From assembly GCA_020161615.1 (NCBI GenBank), contig JAIUPD010000009.1:124001-188000 (forward strand): 64,000 nt of DNA. The letters run 5' to 3'. Below, in pieces: positions 18,085 to 25,864 of the stretch. The notes beneath the pieces are model-generated. The model had not been told where the DNA came from. It worked only from the letters and a program-made list of their open reading frames with translations, and did no database searches. A program made the position numbers and the translations under genes. Within the stretch, counting starts at the first letter, position 1. The number at the start of each line of letters is the position of its first letter. The stretch is from Pseudomonadota bacterium. GTDB taxonomy: Bacteria > Pseudomonadota > Alphaproteobacteria > Rhodobacterales > Rhodobacteraceae.

Positions 18085-19052
18085 CACGGGATCACGGCGG
18101 CAATCTGGATGCCGCGCGGGCGGAATACGGCGGGTCGGACTGGATCGACCTCTCGACCGGCATCAACCGCCGCGCCTGGCCGCTGCCGGCAATCCCGGCC
18201 GAGGCCTGGACGGCGCTGCCCACTGACAGCGCCCGGCGCGCGTTGGTCGAGGCGGCGGCCGAAGCCTACGGCGTGGCGGCGGACTGCGTCCTGCCGCTGG
18301 CCGGGGCGCAGGCGGCGATCCAGCTTTATCCCCGGTTGCTGTCGCCAGGCGTGGCGCGGGTGCTATGCCCGACCTACAACGAACACGCGGCCTCGCTTCA
18401 GGCGCAGGGCTGGCCAGTGGAGCCGGTCGAGGGGCTGCGCGGGCTGGCCGGCGCCGACCTCGCCGTGGTGGTCAACCCCAACAACCCCGACGGCCGCTGC
18501 TGGACGCCCGAAGCGCTGGAAGGGCTGGCGAAGAAAGTCGGCCTGATGGTCGTGGACGAGAGTTTCGCCGATCCGCAGCCCGAGCTGTCGGTCGCGGCCT
18601 CGGTCAGCGAGCGGCTGATCGTCCTGCGTTCGTTCGGCAAGTTTTACGGGCTGGCGGGCGCGCGGCTGGGCTTCGTGCTGGCCGCGCCCGCGCTGCTGGA
18701 CCGGCTGCGCGAGATGGCAGGGCCCTGGTCGGTCAGCGGCCCGGCGCTGGAAATCGGCACCCGGGCACTCCGCGACCGGGACTGGCAGCAGGAGACCGCG
18801 CGCCGGCTCGCCGAGGATGCCGAACGGCTCGACCGGCTGGCGGCGCGGGCGGGCTGGGCGCTGGTCGGCGGCACGCCCCTGTTCCGCACCTATGCCACGC
18901 CCGATGCCGAGGCCGCGCAGACTCATCTCGCCCGGCGGGCGATCTGGACACGGCGCTTCCCCTATTCGCGGACTTGGCTCAGACTGGGCCTGCCCGACGG
19001 CGGCGACTGGGGCCGGGTCGAGCAGGCGTTCAGCGAATGGAGACCCGCATGA
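18078..19052 (+). CDS. cobD: Threonine-phosphate decarboxylase (CobD; CobC in Pseudomonas nomenclature)
   Basis: The 324 aa PLP fold-type I enzyme begins at ATG 18078 inside the end of cbiB (7-base overlap). Motifs are DLSTGINRRAWP at the N terminus, PNNPDGR (PLP pocket), VDESFADP (Asp contact) and the PLP lysine in RSFGKFYGLAGARLG. It decarboxylates L-threonine O-3-phosphate to (R)-1-amino-2-propanol O-2-phosphate, the CbiB substrate. A longer frame from 17802 overlaps cbiB and is not real. The stop overlaps the next SDR start by ATGA. Confidence 0.92.
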   Translation: MVTRDHGGNLDAARAEYGGSDWIDLSTGINRRAWPLPAIPAEAWTALPTDSARRALVEAAAEAYGVAADCVLPLAGAQAAIQLYPRLLSPGVARVLCPTYNEHAASLQAQGWPVEPVEGLRGLAGADLAVVVNPNNPDGRCWTPEALEGLAKKVGLMVVDESFADPQPELSVAASVSERLIVLRSFGKFYGLAGARLGFVLAAPALLDRLREMAGPWSVSGPALEIGTRALRDRDWQQETARRLAEDAERLDRLAARAGWALVGGTPLFRTYATPDAEAAQTHLARRAIWTRRFPYSRTWLRLGLPDGGDWGRVEQAFSEWRPA

Positions 19053-19750
19053 CCGAGAAAGTCGCCCTGATCACCGCCGCCGGTTCCGGCATGGGCGCCG
19101 CCACCGCCCGCAAACTCGCCGCGCAGGGCTGGAAGGTCGCCGTCAACTCGCGCTCGGGCAAGGGCGCGGCGCTGGCCGAGGAGCTGGGCGGGATCGGCGT
19201 GACCGGCTCGAACCAGGAGGAAGCCGTGTTGCGCGCACTGGTCGAGGCGGCGATGGACCAATGGGGGCGCATCGACGCGGTGGTGAACTCGGCCGGGCAC
19301 GGGCCGAAAGGCCCGCTCTTGGAGATCACCGACGCACAATGGCTGGAGGGGATGGAGGTCTATTTCCTGCCCATGGTCCGCATGGCCCGGCTGGTGACGC
19401 CGATCTTCGAGGCCCAGGGCGGCGGTGCCATCGTCAATATCACCACCGCCTGGATCGACGAACCCTCGCCCATGTTCCCGACCTCGGCCGCGGCGCGGGC
19501 AGGGCTGCAGGCCTTCACCAAGCTTTACGCCGATACCTATGCGCCAAAGGGGATCCGCATCAACAGCGTGCTGCCCGGCTGGATCGACAGCCTGCCGGAA
19601 CAGGAGGCGCGGCGGCAATCGGTGCCGATGCAGCGCTACGGCACCGCCGAGGAAATCGCCGAGACGGTCGCCTTCCTGCTCTCGGACGGGGCGGCCTATA
19701 TCACCGGGCAGAAGATCCGCGTGGATGGCGGGCTGATGCGCTCGCTCTGA
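19049..19750 (+). CDS. Divergent short-chain dehydrogenase/reductase lacking YxxxK
   Basis: The 233 aa SDR fold has a coenzyme loop TAAGSGMGAATARKLAAQG, the structural NSAG (canonical NNAG) and a C-terminal GAAYITGQKIRVDGG. Aligned on AGLQAF, the catalytic Tyr-x-x-x-Lys is replaced by Ser-x-x-x-Arg (PTSAAARAGL), so the usual proton relay is missing. It may bind NAD(P) without classical activity or catalyse another reaction. It overlaps cobD by 4 bases and so seems to belong to the cobalamin operon, but no known cobalamin step needs it. The role is unknown. Confidence 0.8.
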   Translation: MTEKVALITAAGSGMGAATARKLAAQGWKVAVNSRSGKGAALAEELGGIGVTGSNQEEAVLRALVEAAMDQWGRIDAVVNSAGHGPKGPLLEITDAQWLEGMEVYFLPMVRMARLVTPIFEAQGGGAIVNITTAWIDEPSPMFPTSAAARAGLQAFTKLYADTYAPKGIRINSVLPGWIDSLPEQEARRQSVPMQRYGTAEEIAETVAFLLSDGAAYITGQKIRVDGGLMRSL

Positions 19751-19815
19751 GCAGGCTTGCATCCCGGGCGGGCGCGGTGCTTTAAGCCTGAAACACTCCA
19801 AAGACAGGATCAGGC

Positions 19816-20220
19816 ATGAGCGCGCTGCACAGCATCCAGCATCGGGTGACCTTCGGCGAATGCGACCCGGCGGGGATCGTCTTCTATCCCAATATCTACG
19901 GCTGGTTCGACCGCTGCTTCCACGATTGGCTGGCCGGTTTCGGCGGGCATCAGGCGCTGTGTCAGGAACTGGGCGCGGTGGGCATGGGGCTGATGGCGGC
20001 CGAGGCGGTGTTCCGCCGCCCGATGCGGCCCAACGACCGGATCGAGATCGCCGTGACCGCGCGCGACTGGGGCCGCAAGGCGTTGGTGCTGGATTACACG
20101 GTGATGCTGGAGGGTCACGTCACCGCGACGGGGACCGAGACCCGCGGGCTGTTCATCCCCGGCGAGACGGGGATTTCCGCCGGGGATCTGGCGCCGCTCA
20201 GGGCGCGGTTGGGGGTGTGA
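19816..20220 (+). CDS. Acyl-CoA thioesterase, 4-hydroxybenzoyl-CoA thioesterase type
   Basis: The 134 aa hotdog protein has the 4HBT active-site motif VTFGECDPAGIVFYPNI (about 11-27), with the catalytic Asp in CDPAGIV and RRPMRPND further on. Family members hydrolyse aromatic or acyl-CoA thioesters in the cytoplasm. The RBS ACAGGATCAGGC precedes the ATG. It is separated from the SDR by 65 bases and followed by a repeat cluster. The exact acyl group is unknown; a housekeeping or aromatic pathway role is possible. Confidence 0.85.
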   Translation: MSALHSIQHRVTFGECDPAGIVFYPNIYGWFDRCFHDWLAGFGGHQALCQELGAVGMGLMAAEAVFRRPMRPNDRIEIAVTARDWGRKALVLDYTVMLEGHVTATGTETRGLFIPGETGISAGDLAPLRARLGV

Positions 20221-20228
20221 GGGGGGTT

Positions 20229-20432
20229 GGGTGGGATGAAATCCCACCCTACAGGCGGCCCTCTGCGCTTGGTGGGGTGAAACCCCACCCTACGGGATCG
20301 TTGGCGCATGGCGGAATGGAACCCCATCCAGCAGGGGCCCTGTAGGGTGGGATTTCATCCCACCATGGCCGTCGCAAAGGTGCGTGCAAGCACGCAGCCT
20401 ACAGGGCGGGTAGGGTGCGTGCCCGCACGCAC
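20229..20432. repeat. Cluster of short imperfect palindromic repeats
   Basis: At least five units are packed here. GTAGGGTGGGATTTCATCCC occurs in plus orientation from about 20341 and in minus orientation near 20229-20252. A GTAGGGTGGGGTTTCACCCC variant is reversed near 20271-20294. A decayed copy (GGAATGGAACCCCATCC) lies near 20313. A GTGCGTGC-GCACGCAC type occurs reversed near 20379-20403 and forward at 20409-20432. Each unit can fold as a hairpin beginning GTAGGGTG. They lie between two convergent genes and resemble REP-like elements. Confidence 0.75.
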
Positions 20433-20454
20433 CTTCCGGCGCCCCGGGAACCCG

Positions 20455-20751
20455 TTACAACTCCATCTCCTCGATCAACACCGCCAGCGCGGCGCCGTGC
20501 ATGTCGCGGTCGTCGCGGCTGCCCTGCACCACGGGGCGCGGGATCGACAGCTTAACCACCCGCAGATCCTCGATGTCGAAGCGCTTCACGAGTTGCAGCG
20601 GCGTGCCGGTCAGATCCGCCACCCGCTGCGTTTCGAGCTTTTCCGAAACCTCCGCGAAGGCCTCGGGCGTGCCGCAGAAGATGTCGATGGTGATCCAGAA
20701 CGGCCCCGCGTTCTTGGACCGGACCTTCAGAACTTTGTCTCCCAGACGCAT
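20455..20751 (-). CDS. DUF4387 protein (AtuA-associated small subunit)
   Basis: The 98 aa product matches the DUF4387 pattern: LKVRSKNAGPFWITIDIF at the N terminus, then IPRPVVQGSRDDRDMHGAA. The ATG at 20751 overlaps the AtuA-like stop (TGATG), so it is translated with its partner. In many genomes I recall, DUF4387 accompanies or is fused to AtuA-family proteins, suggesting a two-subunit enzyme. No catalytic activity is established to my knowledge. It is the last gene of the tctCBA operon. Confidence 0.85.
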   Translation of the reverse strand: MRLGDKVLKVRSKNAGPFWITIDIFCGTPEAFAEVSEKLETQRVADLTGTPLQLVKRFDIEDLRVVKLSIPRPVVQGSRDDRDMHGAALAVLIEEMEL

Positions 20752-22106
20752 CAGCCGACCTCCGAAACCGTGAGGCGGAAGGCCGACATCGGGTCCTCCA
20801 GCGCCATGACGTGATTGAGCGCGAACTCGTAAAGCGGGCCGCGGTCGGTGGTGGCGGGCGAATAGGGGAAGGCGAAGGTCGGCAATTCCTCGTCCTCGGT
20901 CAGCGGGTAGTGCAGGACCCAGGGGTTGATCAGCTTGCCGATCTCGGCGGCGATCTCCTGCGTGGCGGCGGTGACGATGCCCAGCACCCCTACCTCGGCC
21001 GGCTGGCCCTGCCGGTTCTCCAGCGCGCCGAGTGCGCCGTTCACCCCGATCATGCGGAATTCCAGCGTGTAATCGGGGGGCGTCAGGCCCATCCGCTCGG
21101 TGATCTGGGCGGTGAGGAAAGCGTGCAGCTTGTCGGCCCATTCCTGGGCATGGGTGACGTAATGCTGCTGGCGCAGCACCGCCAGAATCGTGGTCTGGTA
21201 ACCCGCCGCCCGCGCGCCTTCCAGCTTCACGGTATAGGGGCCGGGCACCCATTCCGAGCCCTCGACCCGCACCCGCCGCGCATCGAGCGCGGTATAGGTT
21301 GCGCCGCGCACGTCGAGATAGCCGCCCGGCTCATAGAGCTGGAACGGGTCCGAATTCTCGTACAGCATATGGGCCGAGACGGAATGCGGGGTGCAGAGCG
21401 CGGTTTGGGCCATCGCCTCGACCGTAAAACCCGTCTCGTCGAACTCCACCAGGATCACGCCCGAGGTCGGGTTGGTCGAACACAGGGCCCCGCATTCGGC
21501 GATTTTGGCGCCGTGCCAGGCGCCGCCCACGGTCTCGCCCCGCGCGATCGGCAGGGCGGCGATGGTCGCGGTGTCGGTCACCCGGCCGCAGAGGATGATG
21601 TCGGCGCCGGTGGCGATGGCCGCCTGCACCTGCTCGACCCCGCCCAGCGCGACGATATTAGCCATGGCGCGCAGGCCGTCGGCGTCGATCCCGGGCGCGG
21701 GGGTCAGGGGGGTGACGCGGCCTTCCTCCAGCGCCTGAACGACGCGGCGGGCGGGCTGCTGGGAATAGAGCCGCGCCACGGTCAGCTTCTGGCCCAGTTC
21801 GGCGGCCAGTTCGGCGGTGATGGCATACATCCAGTCGACCGTCGCATCGGCCCCGCAGGTGCCCGAGGTGCCGATGACCAGCGGCACGCCGGCCTCGGCG
21901 CGGGCCTGCATCAGGTGGCGCCATTCGGCCTTGGTGGCGGCGCGGGAATATTTCGACTGCCCGGCGCCAAGCGACCAGGGGCCGCTGTCGGTCGATCCGC
22001 CGTCGATGGCGATGATGTCGGGTTTCATGGCAACGCCGCGCGACAAAGCCGCGCGGTCGAAGCCCAGTCCCAGCACGCCCGAAGGCACCAGAACGCGTGT
22101 GGTCAT
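20751..22106 (-). CDS. AtuA-family protein (DUF1446), possible CoA-ester or carboxylate catabolic enzyme
   Basis: The 451 aa protein carries family features IAIDGGSTDSGPWSLG near the N terminus, GTSGTCGADATVDWM, ILCGRVTDTATIAALP and AHMLYENSDPFQLYEPGGYL. DUF1446/AtuA proteins were first noted in acyclic terpene utilisation of Pseudomonas; the reaction remains uncertain. It starts one base after the tctA stop (TGA-C-ATG), so it is in the transporter operon. I infer that it processes the carboxylate brought in by TctCBA. Length is normal for the family. Confidence 0.83.
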   Translation of the reverse strand: MTTRVLVPSGVLGLGFDRAALSRGVAMKPDIIAIDGGSTDSGPWSLGAGQSKYSRAATKAEWRHLMQARAEAGVPLVIGTSGTCGADATVDWMYAITAELAAELGQKLTVARLYSQQPARRVVQALEEGRVTPLTPAPGIDADGLRAMANIVALGGVEQVQAAIATGADIILCGRVTDTATIAALPIARGETVGGAWHGAKIAECGALCSTNPTSGVILVEFDETGFTVEAMAQTALCTPHSVSAHMLYENSDPFQLYEPGGYLDVRGATYTALDARRVRVEGSEWVPGPYTVKLEGARAAGYQTTILAVLRQQHYVTHAQEWADKLHAFLTAQITERMGLTPPDYTLEFRMIGVNGALGALENRQGQPAEVGVLGIVTAATQEIAAEIGKLINPWVLHYPLTEDEELPTFAFPYSPATTDRGPLYEFALNHVMALEDPMSAFRLTVSEVG

Positions 22107-22107
22107 G

Positions 22108-23622
22108 TCAGTCCTCGTTGGCCTCGGGGATGGCGGGCCGTTTCAGGAAGCGCCGCAGGAACAGCGGCGCCATGAAGCCGATGATCGCCGCGACCCAGAG
22201 CCCGATGGAGACGCCGGACGAGAAGAGATAGGTCCAGTCGCCATCCGACAGCACCATGGCGCGGCGCAGGTTGTCCTCCATCGCATTGCCCAGAAGGATG
22301 CCCAGGATGATCGGCACGGTCGGGATATCCAGCTTGCGGCAGATGTAACCCAGGATCCCGAAGGCGACCATGAGTTGCATGTCATAGCTGGAGCCGGTCA
22401 GCGAATAGATGCCCACGAAGGCCACCATCGTCACGCCCGGCAGCAGGATATGCGAGGGAACGGTCAGCACCTTCACGAAGACCTTCACCATCGGCACGTT
22501 CATGATCAACAGCACGATATTGGCGATCAGGAGCGAGGCGATCAGGCCCCAGACGACCTCGGGCCGTTCGGTAAACAGCAGCGGGCCGGGGGTGATGTTG
22601 AGGGTGAGCAGCAGCGCCAGCAGCACGGCGGTGGTGCCCGACCCCGGCACGCCCAGCGTCAGCATCGGGATCAGCGCGCCGCCCGCAGCGGCGTTGTTGC
22701 CCGCCTCGGGCGCGGCGACGCCACGGACCTCGCCCTTGCCGAAATCCTGCGGATTCCGGGCCACGCCCTTTTCCAGGATATAGGCCAGGAACGAGCCCAG
22801 CGAGGCCCCGGCACCCGGCAGGATCCCCGCCAGAAAGCCCACGCCCGTGCCGCGCAGCATGGCGCCGGTCGAGCGTTTGAGGTCGTTCCACGGAATGCGC
22901 ACCTTGTCCAGCACCACGCCGATGGCCGAATTCTTGCCGTGGCTCTCGATGAAGAAGAAGACTTCGGACACGGCAAAGAGGCCGACGATGGCCACCAGGA
23001 AGTCGATCCCGTCCATCAGATGCAGCTCGCCGAAGGTGAAGCGCGGCATGCCGGTGGTCTTGTCCAGCCCGATCATGGCGATGCCCAGGCCGATCAGTGC
23101 CGCCAGCGCCGATTTCGCCTGGTTGTTCGACCCCACGCCGCCCAGCGTGCAGAAAGCCAGCAGGTAGAGGGCGAAATACTCGGCCGGGCCGAAGTGATAG
23201 GCCACGCGGCTCAGCATCGGGGCCAGCAGCATCAGGCCGACAGTAGCCAGGAAGGCGCCGACGAACGAGGCCACGCCCGAGACGACCAGCGCATCGCCCG
23301 CGCGGCCCTGCCGGGCCATGGGGTAGCCGTCCAATGTGGTCATCATCGCCGGCTCGTCGCCGGGGATGTTCAGCAGGATCGAGCTGATGCGCCCGCCGTA
23401 CATCGCCCCGTAATAAACCGAGGTCAGCAGGACCAGCGCCGAGATGGCATCAAGCCCCATCGAGAACGAGATCGGGATCAGCAGCGCCACGCCGTTCGAC
23501 GGGCCAAGCCCCGGCAGGGCGCCGACGATGGTGCCGATGAAGCAGCCGATCACGGCCAGCATCAGGGTCCAGGGCGACAGCGCGACGCCAAAGCCCATCG
23601 CCAGGTTAGACAGGATATCCAT
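22108..23622 (-). CDS. tctA: Tripartite tricarboxylate transporter large permease TctA
   Basis: The 504 aa inner-membrane protein has about 11-12 hydrophobic segments. Family motifs are GALPGLGPSNGVALLIP and PEAGNNAAAGGALIPMLTLG, the conserved glycine/asparagine loops of TctA. The RBS GGGGGAA is upstream of the ATG. With TctB and TctC it forms a cation-coupled, binding-protein-dependent carboxylate transporter. It lies between tctB and the AtuA-like gene. Confidence 0.93.
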   Translation of the reverse strand: MDILSNLAMGFGVALSPWTLMLAVIGCFIGTIVGALPGLGPSNGVALLIPISFSMGLDAISALVLLTSVYYGAMYGGRISSILLNIPGDEPAMMTTLDGYPMARQGRAGDALVVSGVASFVGAFLATVGLMLLAPMLSRVAYHFGPAEYFALYLLAFCTLGGVGSNNQAKSALAALIGLGIAMIGLDKTTGMPRFTFGELHLMDGIDFLVAIVGLFAVSEVFFFIESHGKNSAIGVVLDKVRIPWNDLKRSTGAMLRGTGVGFLAGILPGAGASLGSFLAYILEKGVARNPQDFGKGEVRGVAAPEAGNNAAAGGALIPMLTLGVPGSGTTAVLLALLLTLNITPGPLLFTERPEVVWGLIASLLIANIVLLIMNVPMVKVFVKVLTVPSHILLPGVTMVAFVGIYSLTGSSYDMQLMVAFGILGYICRKLDIPTVPIILGILLGNAMEDNLRRAMVLSDGDWTYLFSSGVSIGLWVAAIIGFMAPLFLRRFLKRPAIPEANED

Positions 23623-23670
23623 GGTTTTCCCCCAGGGCGCGGCCGTCAGGCGGCCCGTGTCACGTCGCGC

Positions 23671-24111
23671 TCAGAACCAGTGGCGCGGAAATCCCACCAG
23701 CCCGAGGCCGAGGATCATCTTGAAAAGAACGAAAAGCCCGACCGACAGGCCCACGCCGGTCAGCAGCGCGCTGACGGGTTTGGGATTGATCTGGTAGCTG
23801 AGCACGCCCGCGGCGACCGCCGTCGGGATGATGAAGCCCAGGGGCCGCACCGCCGAGGCGTATCCGATGAGCACCGCCAGCGCGATGACCAGTTGCAGGA
23901 CCGTGCCCAGGCCCGGCCACTCGGCATTGGCATCCGGGCGGATCACCAGGACCAGCGAACACAGGATCACGCCGCCGCCGATCAGATAGGGAAAGATCCG
24001 CGGGCCTACGGGGTCGGACAGAAAGCTGGTCTGGATGTGGGTGGCGCTGAAGAGATACCCCAGCGCCACCAGCATCATGACCAGACCGAAGATCCGGTCA
24101 GCCTTGATCAT
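23671..24111 (-). CDS. tctB: Tripartite tricarboxylate transporter small subunit TctB
   Basis: The 146 aa protein has four predicted membrane segments (for example FGLVMMLVALGYLFS and LVIALAVLIGYASAV) and the family-type FLSDPVGPRIFPYLIGGG region. The start ATGA overlaps the stop of tctC by 4 bases. TctB supports TctA in the membrane. Sequence conservation in this family is low, so position and topology carry much of the assignment. Confidence 0.9.
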   Translation of the reverse strand: MIKADRIFGLVMMLVALGYLFSATHIQTSFLSDPVGPRIFPYLIGGGVILCSLVLVIRPDANAEWPGLGTVLQLVIALAVLIGYASAVRPLGFIIPTAVAAGVLSYQINPKPVSALLTGVGLSVGLFVLFKMILGLGLVGFPRHWF

Positions 24112-25067
24112 TGCAGGATCCCGATCTCGCGCGAGATTTCCTGGATTTCGGCGATATTGGCATCGACGAAGGCCTCGAACTCGTCACCCACCAGCGTATA
24201 GGGGGCCAGGCCGTTGTCGGCCATCACCTGCTGCCATTGCTCGCTTTCGGCGACCTGCTGCAGGCGCTCGGCCCAGATCTCGAACTGCTCGTCGGTGATG
24301 TCCTGCGGGACGTAGAGGCCGCGCCAGTTCATCGCCACCAGGTCGATCCCCTGCTCACGCGCGGTGGGGATGTCGTAGCCCTCGATCCGCTCGGGCGAGA
24401 GGACTGCCAGCGCGCGCACTTCGCCCGACGAGATGAAGCCGCCGATTTCCGAGATGTCGCCGGTCATCGCCTGGGTAAAGCCGCCGACCGTCTGGGTGAT
24501 CGCATCGGCGCCGCCATCGAGGCCGATGTAGCGGATGGCGCGCGCATCCTCGAAGCCGGTGCGCGACATGAGCATCAGCACTTTCAGATGGTCATAGCCG
24601 CCCACGGCCGAACCGCCGGCGAAAGCCACCGACGAGGGGTCGGCGGTGACGGCCGCGACCAGATCGCCCAGCGTCTGATAGGGGCTGTCCGCAGCCACGA
24701 CGATGACGCCCGGATCGCCGGCAATGGTGCCCAGCCAACGGACCTGATCGGCGGTCATGCCGGCAAAGGCGTTCTGCGCCAGCCGCGTCGTGGTCGCCGA
24801 GGAGGCCGCGACGATCAGGTCGGCGTCGTCGCTGCGGTCGCTGACCACGGCGGTATAGGCCACGCCACCACCGGCACCGGCCATGTTGGTGACCTGCACC
24901 GGCGAGGGGACGGCGCCGATTTCATACAGGATGCGGCCGATCTGGCGGCAGGTGAAGTCCCAGCCGCCGCCGGGGTTGGCGGGGGCGATGCATTCGGTGG
25001 CCAGCGCCGGCGTGGCGACGGCCAGCAGGGCGCCCAGCGACAGCGCGGGCAGCGAAAGACGGGTCAT
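24108..25067 (-). CDS. tctC: Tripartite tricarboxylate transporter substrate-binding protein TctC
   Basis: The 319 aa periplasmic protein starts at ATG 25067 with GGGAGGAA six bases upstream; the frame to 25184 would overlap the regulator's upstream region. A signal peptide (LSLPALSLGALLAVATPALA) is followed by ECIAPANPGGGWDFTCRQ, the PxGGGWD carboxylate-binding start typical of Bug/TctC proteins, and later VTNMAGAGGGVA. It is the first gene of tctCBA-atuA-DUF4387. The ligand may be a di- or tricarboxylate; it cannot be read from sequence. Confidence 0.92.
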   Translation of the reverse strand: MTRLSLPALSLGALLAVATPALATECIAPANPGGGWDFTCRQIGRILYEIGAVPSPVQVTNMAGAGGGVAYTAVVSDRSDDADLIVAASSATTTRLAQNAFAGMTADQVRWLGTIAGDPGVIVVAADSPYQTLGDLVAAVTADPSSVAFAGGSAVGGYDHLKVLMLMSRTGFEDARAIRYIGLDGGADAITQTVGGFTQAMTGDISEIGGFISSGEVRALAVLSPERIEGYDIPTAREQGIDLVAMNWRGLYVPQDITDEQFEIWAERLQQVAESEQWQQVMADNGLAPYTLVGDEFEAFVDANIAEIQEISREIGILQ

Positions 25068-25156
25068 GGAGTTCCTCCCAGTTGGTGCCGGGGCATCGCG
25101 CGGCGCTCCGCGTCCTCCCCCTTGCGCCGGGCAGGATTCGCTGGAAACCTTGCACA

Positions 25157-25180
25157 GACCTGTCACGAACTTGTCAGGTC
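25157..25180. promoter_or_regulatory. Candidate TctD binding site between divergent tctC and tctD
   Basis: TGTCA occurs at 25161 and 25172, an exact 11-base spacing typical for tandem binding of OmpR/PhoB-class regulators. The outer GACCTG (25157-25162) and CAGGTC (25175-25180) also form an inverted repeat. The element is about 20 bases before the tctD start and 90 bases before tctC, so it could control both directions. Confidence 0.5.
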
Positions 25181-25198
25181 GCAAGAAAAAGAGGCGCC

Positions 25199-25864
25199 AT
25201 GCGGTTTCTTCTGATCGAAGACAATGCAGATCTGGCCCGCTCGGTTCACGAGCGGCTGGAGATGGACGGCCATGCCGTCGATCACGCCGCCACGCTGTCC
25301 GAGGCCGATGACCATCTGGCCGTCGCGCCCTATGACCTGATCCTTCTGGACATCACCCTGCCCGATGGCGACGGCCGCGCCTTTCTGCAACGCCAGCGCG
25401 CCAGGAAGGCCGATACGCCGGTGATCGTCCTGACCGCCCGCTCGGCGGTGTCGGACCGGGTGGATACGCTGGATCTGGGCGCCGACGATTACCTGACCAA
25501 ACCCTTCGATTTCGCCGAACTGGAGGCCCGCTGCCGCGCCGTGCTGCGCCGCCGGGGCGGCACCGTGACCAATCTGCAAAGCTACGCCGATCTGGTTTTC
25601 GACCCCATGGGCGGTTTCGTCAGCGTGGCGGGCGAAAACCGCGATCTGAGGAACCGGGAATTGCGGCTGCTGGAGGTGCTGCTGTCGGCCCCCGGGCGGA
25701 TCCTGTCCAAGGACCAGCTCTGCGACCGGCTGTTTTCCCTGTCCGAACCGGTCTCCGACAACGCGATCGAGGTCTATATCGCCCGGCTGCGCAAAAAGCT
25801 GGAGGGCTCGACCGCGCGGATCGAGACGGTGCGCGGCCTCGGCTACCGGCTGACCGGGGGATGA
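25199..25864 (+). CDS. tctD: OmpR-family response regulator, TctD-like
   Basis: The 221 aa protein has a receiver domain with acidic pocket ED (7-8), phosphoacceptor D51 in LLDITLPDGDG and K in YLTKPF, followed by a winged-helix DNA-binding domain (NRELRLLEVLL, SDNAIEVYIARLRKKL, RGLGYRL). ATG 25199 is at the natural receiver start; the longer frame from 25082 is unlikely. It overlaps the kinase by ATGA. Divergence from tctC implies it activates carboxylate transport, as for TctD in Salmonella. Confidence 0.9.
   Translation: MRFLLIEDNADLARSVHERLEMDGHAVDHAATLSEADDHLAVAPYDLILLDITLPDGDGRAFLQRQRARKADTPVIVLTARSAVSDRVDTLDLGADDYLTKPFDFAELEARCRAVLRRRGGTVTNLQSYADLVFDPMGGFVSVAGENRDLRNRELRLLEVLLSAPGRILSKDQLCDRLFSLSEPVSDNAIEVYIARLRKKLEGSTARIETVRGLGYRLTGG

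Noticed and set aside
20221-20450. CRISPR-like array
   Set aside because: Units are self-complementary, occur in both orientations and have no regular unique spacers; no cas genes are near.
22382-22891. Minus-strand 169-codon frame within tctA
   Set aside because: Alternative frame of the permease gene; lacks hydrophobic segments and RBS.
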